Positions 62,786 to 64,000 of a stretch of DNA of 64,000 bases are shown one piece after another (within the stretch, counting starts at the first letter, position 1; each line of letters opens with the position of its first letter). Location: the NCBI GenBank assembly GCA_002189035.1, contig NEEC01000023.1, forward strand, positions 496,001 to 560,000, read 5' to 3'. The notes beneath the pieces were generated by a model. It saw only the letters and a list, made by a program, of their open reading frames with translations. It searched no databases and was not told where the DNA came from. The translations under genes were made by a program, and so were the position numbers. This DNA is from Utricularia gibba. Lineage: Eukaryota > Streptophyta > Magnoliopsida > Lamiales > Lentibulariaceae.

Positions 62786-64000
62786 ATGTTTAGTAAAATT
62801 GTTGCGTGGTCTATTTCTTCTTAATATTTTCATTTTATCCCTGGAAAACTTACAAATTACCTGTTCAGTGAAATCAATTTCCCTATACATTTTTTAAATT
62901 AATTAATGAAATTTCCTTCGTTTTGTGATGGGCTCCGGAAGGTCCATGGGCTTTTACAAAACGGATTTCTCTCCTTTGGGCTTTAACCTATAGAATTTAT
63001 CAGTTCCCCTCTTCTTTTCACAATTCTCTCCCGCGTGCGCTACAGAGACGTCCACCGCAAGCCCCCCGGTGACGCCGGCGGTGAGTCAGAAGGTGGCGAC
63101 GAGGAAGTCTCCGCATTTGCCGACAGTTCAAGTGCCGGCGTCGAGTCCAGCTCTCTTGAGTTCCGCAGAAAGCTCTACAAAGACTCTGATGAAGCCTCCA
63201 CGAGCTCAGCGACGTCTTCTGCAAGCACGCCGATTTCCGCGGTCTCGCCTCCGGTGAGCCGTCGCCGCCTCCCACGACCATGGAAACTTAGTCGGTTCCT
63301 ACGGCCCGATAGAGTCTCCAACAAGTCCAAGCAATCTTCACACTCAAAAAGGTACAAGGATTAGTATAGAAAGACGGGTTACTTTAACATCTGAAGGTCA
63401 CATGCATCCCACGTGATATGGTCAATCAGGCCCGCTGGATTTAATAATTTTTAATTATATTCCAACAAAATAAAAATAAAAATAAATAAATAATTTGAAT
63501 TCATTCTTTAGAAATTGAACCTCTATTTTCAAATATACGGAATTTTAATTTGAAGGCAAGCGTCAGCAATGTGGATTAATTTGATTGATAATTGCATGAG
63601 GCCCCCGTTGGTCAATTGTTGAAAGGGATAGGTCACGATAGGGGAGGGGCATCGAGGATTGCGAAATTGGTCCACGTCCGAATCCGATGCGGGACGCTGA
63701 GAGACGAGCCGGTCGCTGACTCACTGTTCACCATCATCTTCAACACCTCCCTCAATCGTGCGACTAATCAATTATTTAATTAGGGTTTTAGGACAGAGAG
63801 GAGATTAGGTTCCTCAGCTCGCAACTGGGGAACGTCGATGTCATCGTCCATTGAGGGAATTCTGCTGCATTATCTATCATTTATAAAAACACCCACAAAG
63901 TTGAATACATAGGGGACCATGGTTCCCCCACCTCCCTTTCGCCATAAATATGTATCACATCACATATTCAAGTCGAGGGTGGGTTTTCTTGGGGGGCAAT
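62786..64000. other. Downstream flank with one GC-rich unresolved open stretch
   Basis: Oleosin 3' UTR, then a GC-rich block at 63035-63364 open in two plus-strand frames but without an ATG in either. A Ser-rich frame ends RRLPRPWKLSRFLRPDR near the stop at 63364. The block might be an exon of a gene whose other exons I cannot see, or a decayed gene. AT-rich sequence follows to 63560, then unremarkable sequence to the window end. Confidence 0.4.

Noticed and set aside
63592-63783. 63-codon plus-strand frame near the window end
   Set aside because: No ATG-supported domain, no splice partners and no recognisable family.

Overview
This window is nuclear DNA from a flowering plant, most likely a eudicot. 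It carries intron-bearing genes with GT-AG splice sites and AT-rich introns and spacers. The gene content is plant-specific: WOX, Dof, KRP, NPH3, CHLI, TBL and oleosin. I recognise about 20 protein-coding genes, roughly one per 3 kb. I see no rRNA, tRNA, CRISPR array or autonomous transposon.

Layout. 0-6 kb: a MUR3-type GT47 glycosyltransferase (-) divergent from a rhomboid-like protease (+), an AT-microsatellite spacer, then a small single-span membrane protein (+). 6-14 kb: an orphan diacylglycerol-kinase first exon (pseudogene), a mitochondrial-type PPR gene with frame breaks (+), a small probable plastid protein (-) and a DCD-domain gene (-) with a frame break. 15-25 kb: an NPH3-family gene (-), a 313-bp MITE-like inverted-repeat element, a DUF688 gene (-) and a UBA2-type RNA-binding protein (+). 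26-39 kb: a TBL acetyltransferase (+) convergent with CHLI (-), a WOX9-like homeobox gene (-), a KRP/ICK cell-cycle inhibitor (-) and a DUF1644 gene (-). 40-53 kb: CLASP (-), a TOM2B-like gene (+) and ribosomal protein eL14 (+). 53-63 kb: a casein kinase 1-like kinase (-), a PEAR-type Dof factor (-), SEC22 (-) and an oleosin (+) with ABA/seed-type promoter motifs.

The genes are not an operon or pathway cluster. They are an ordinary euchromatic mix of cell wall (GT47, TBL), plastid (CHLI), secretory (SEC22), cytoskeleton (CLASP), cell-cycle and developmental (KRP, WOX9, Dof) and housekeeping (eL14) functions.

I found no convincing previously undescribed system. The most useful observation is that three conserved genes (PPR, DCD, CLASP) are each broken by exactly one missing base beside a C/G run, and TOM2B may be a fourth. 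That pattern points to homopolymer undercalls in the assembly rather than four pseudogenes. Other points of interest are the DGK exon relic, tandem in-frame acceptors in the KRP gene that include or skip the CDK-contact motif, and the MITE-like element. Exon coordinates were read by eye from splice signals and family knowledge. No alignment or transcript data were available.
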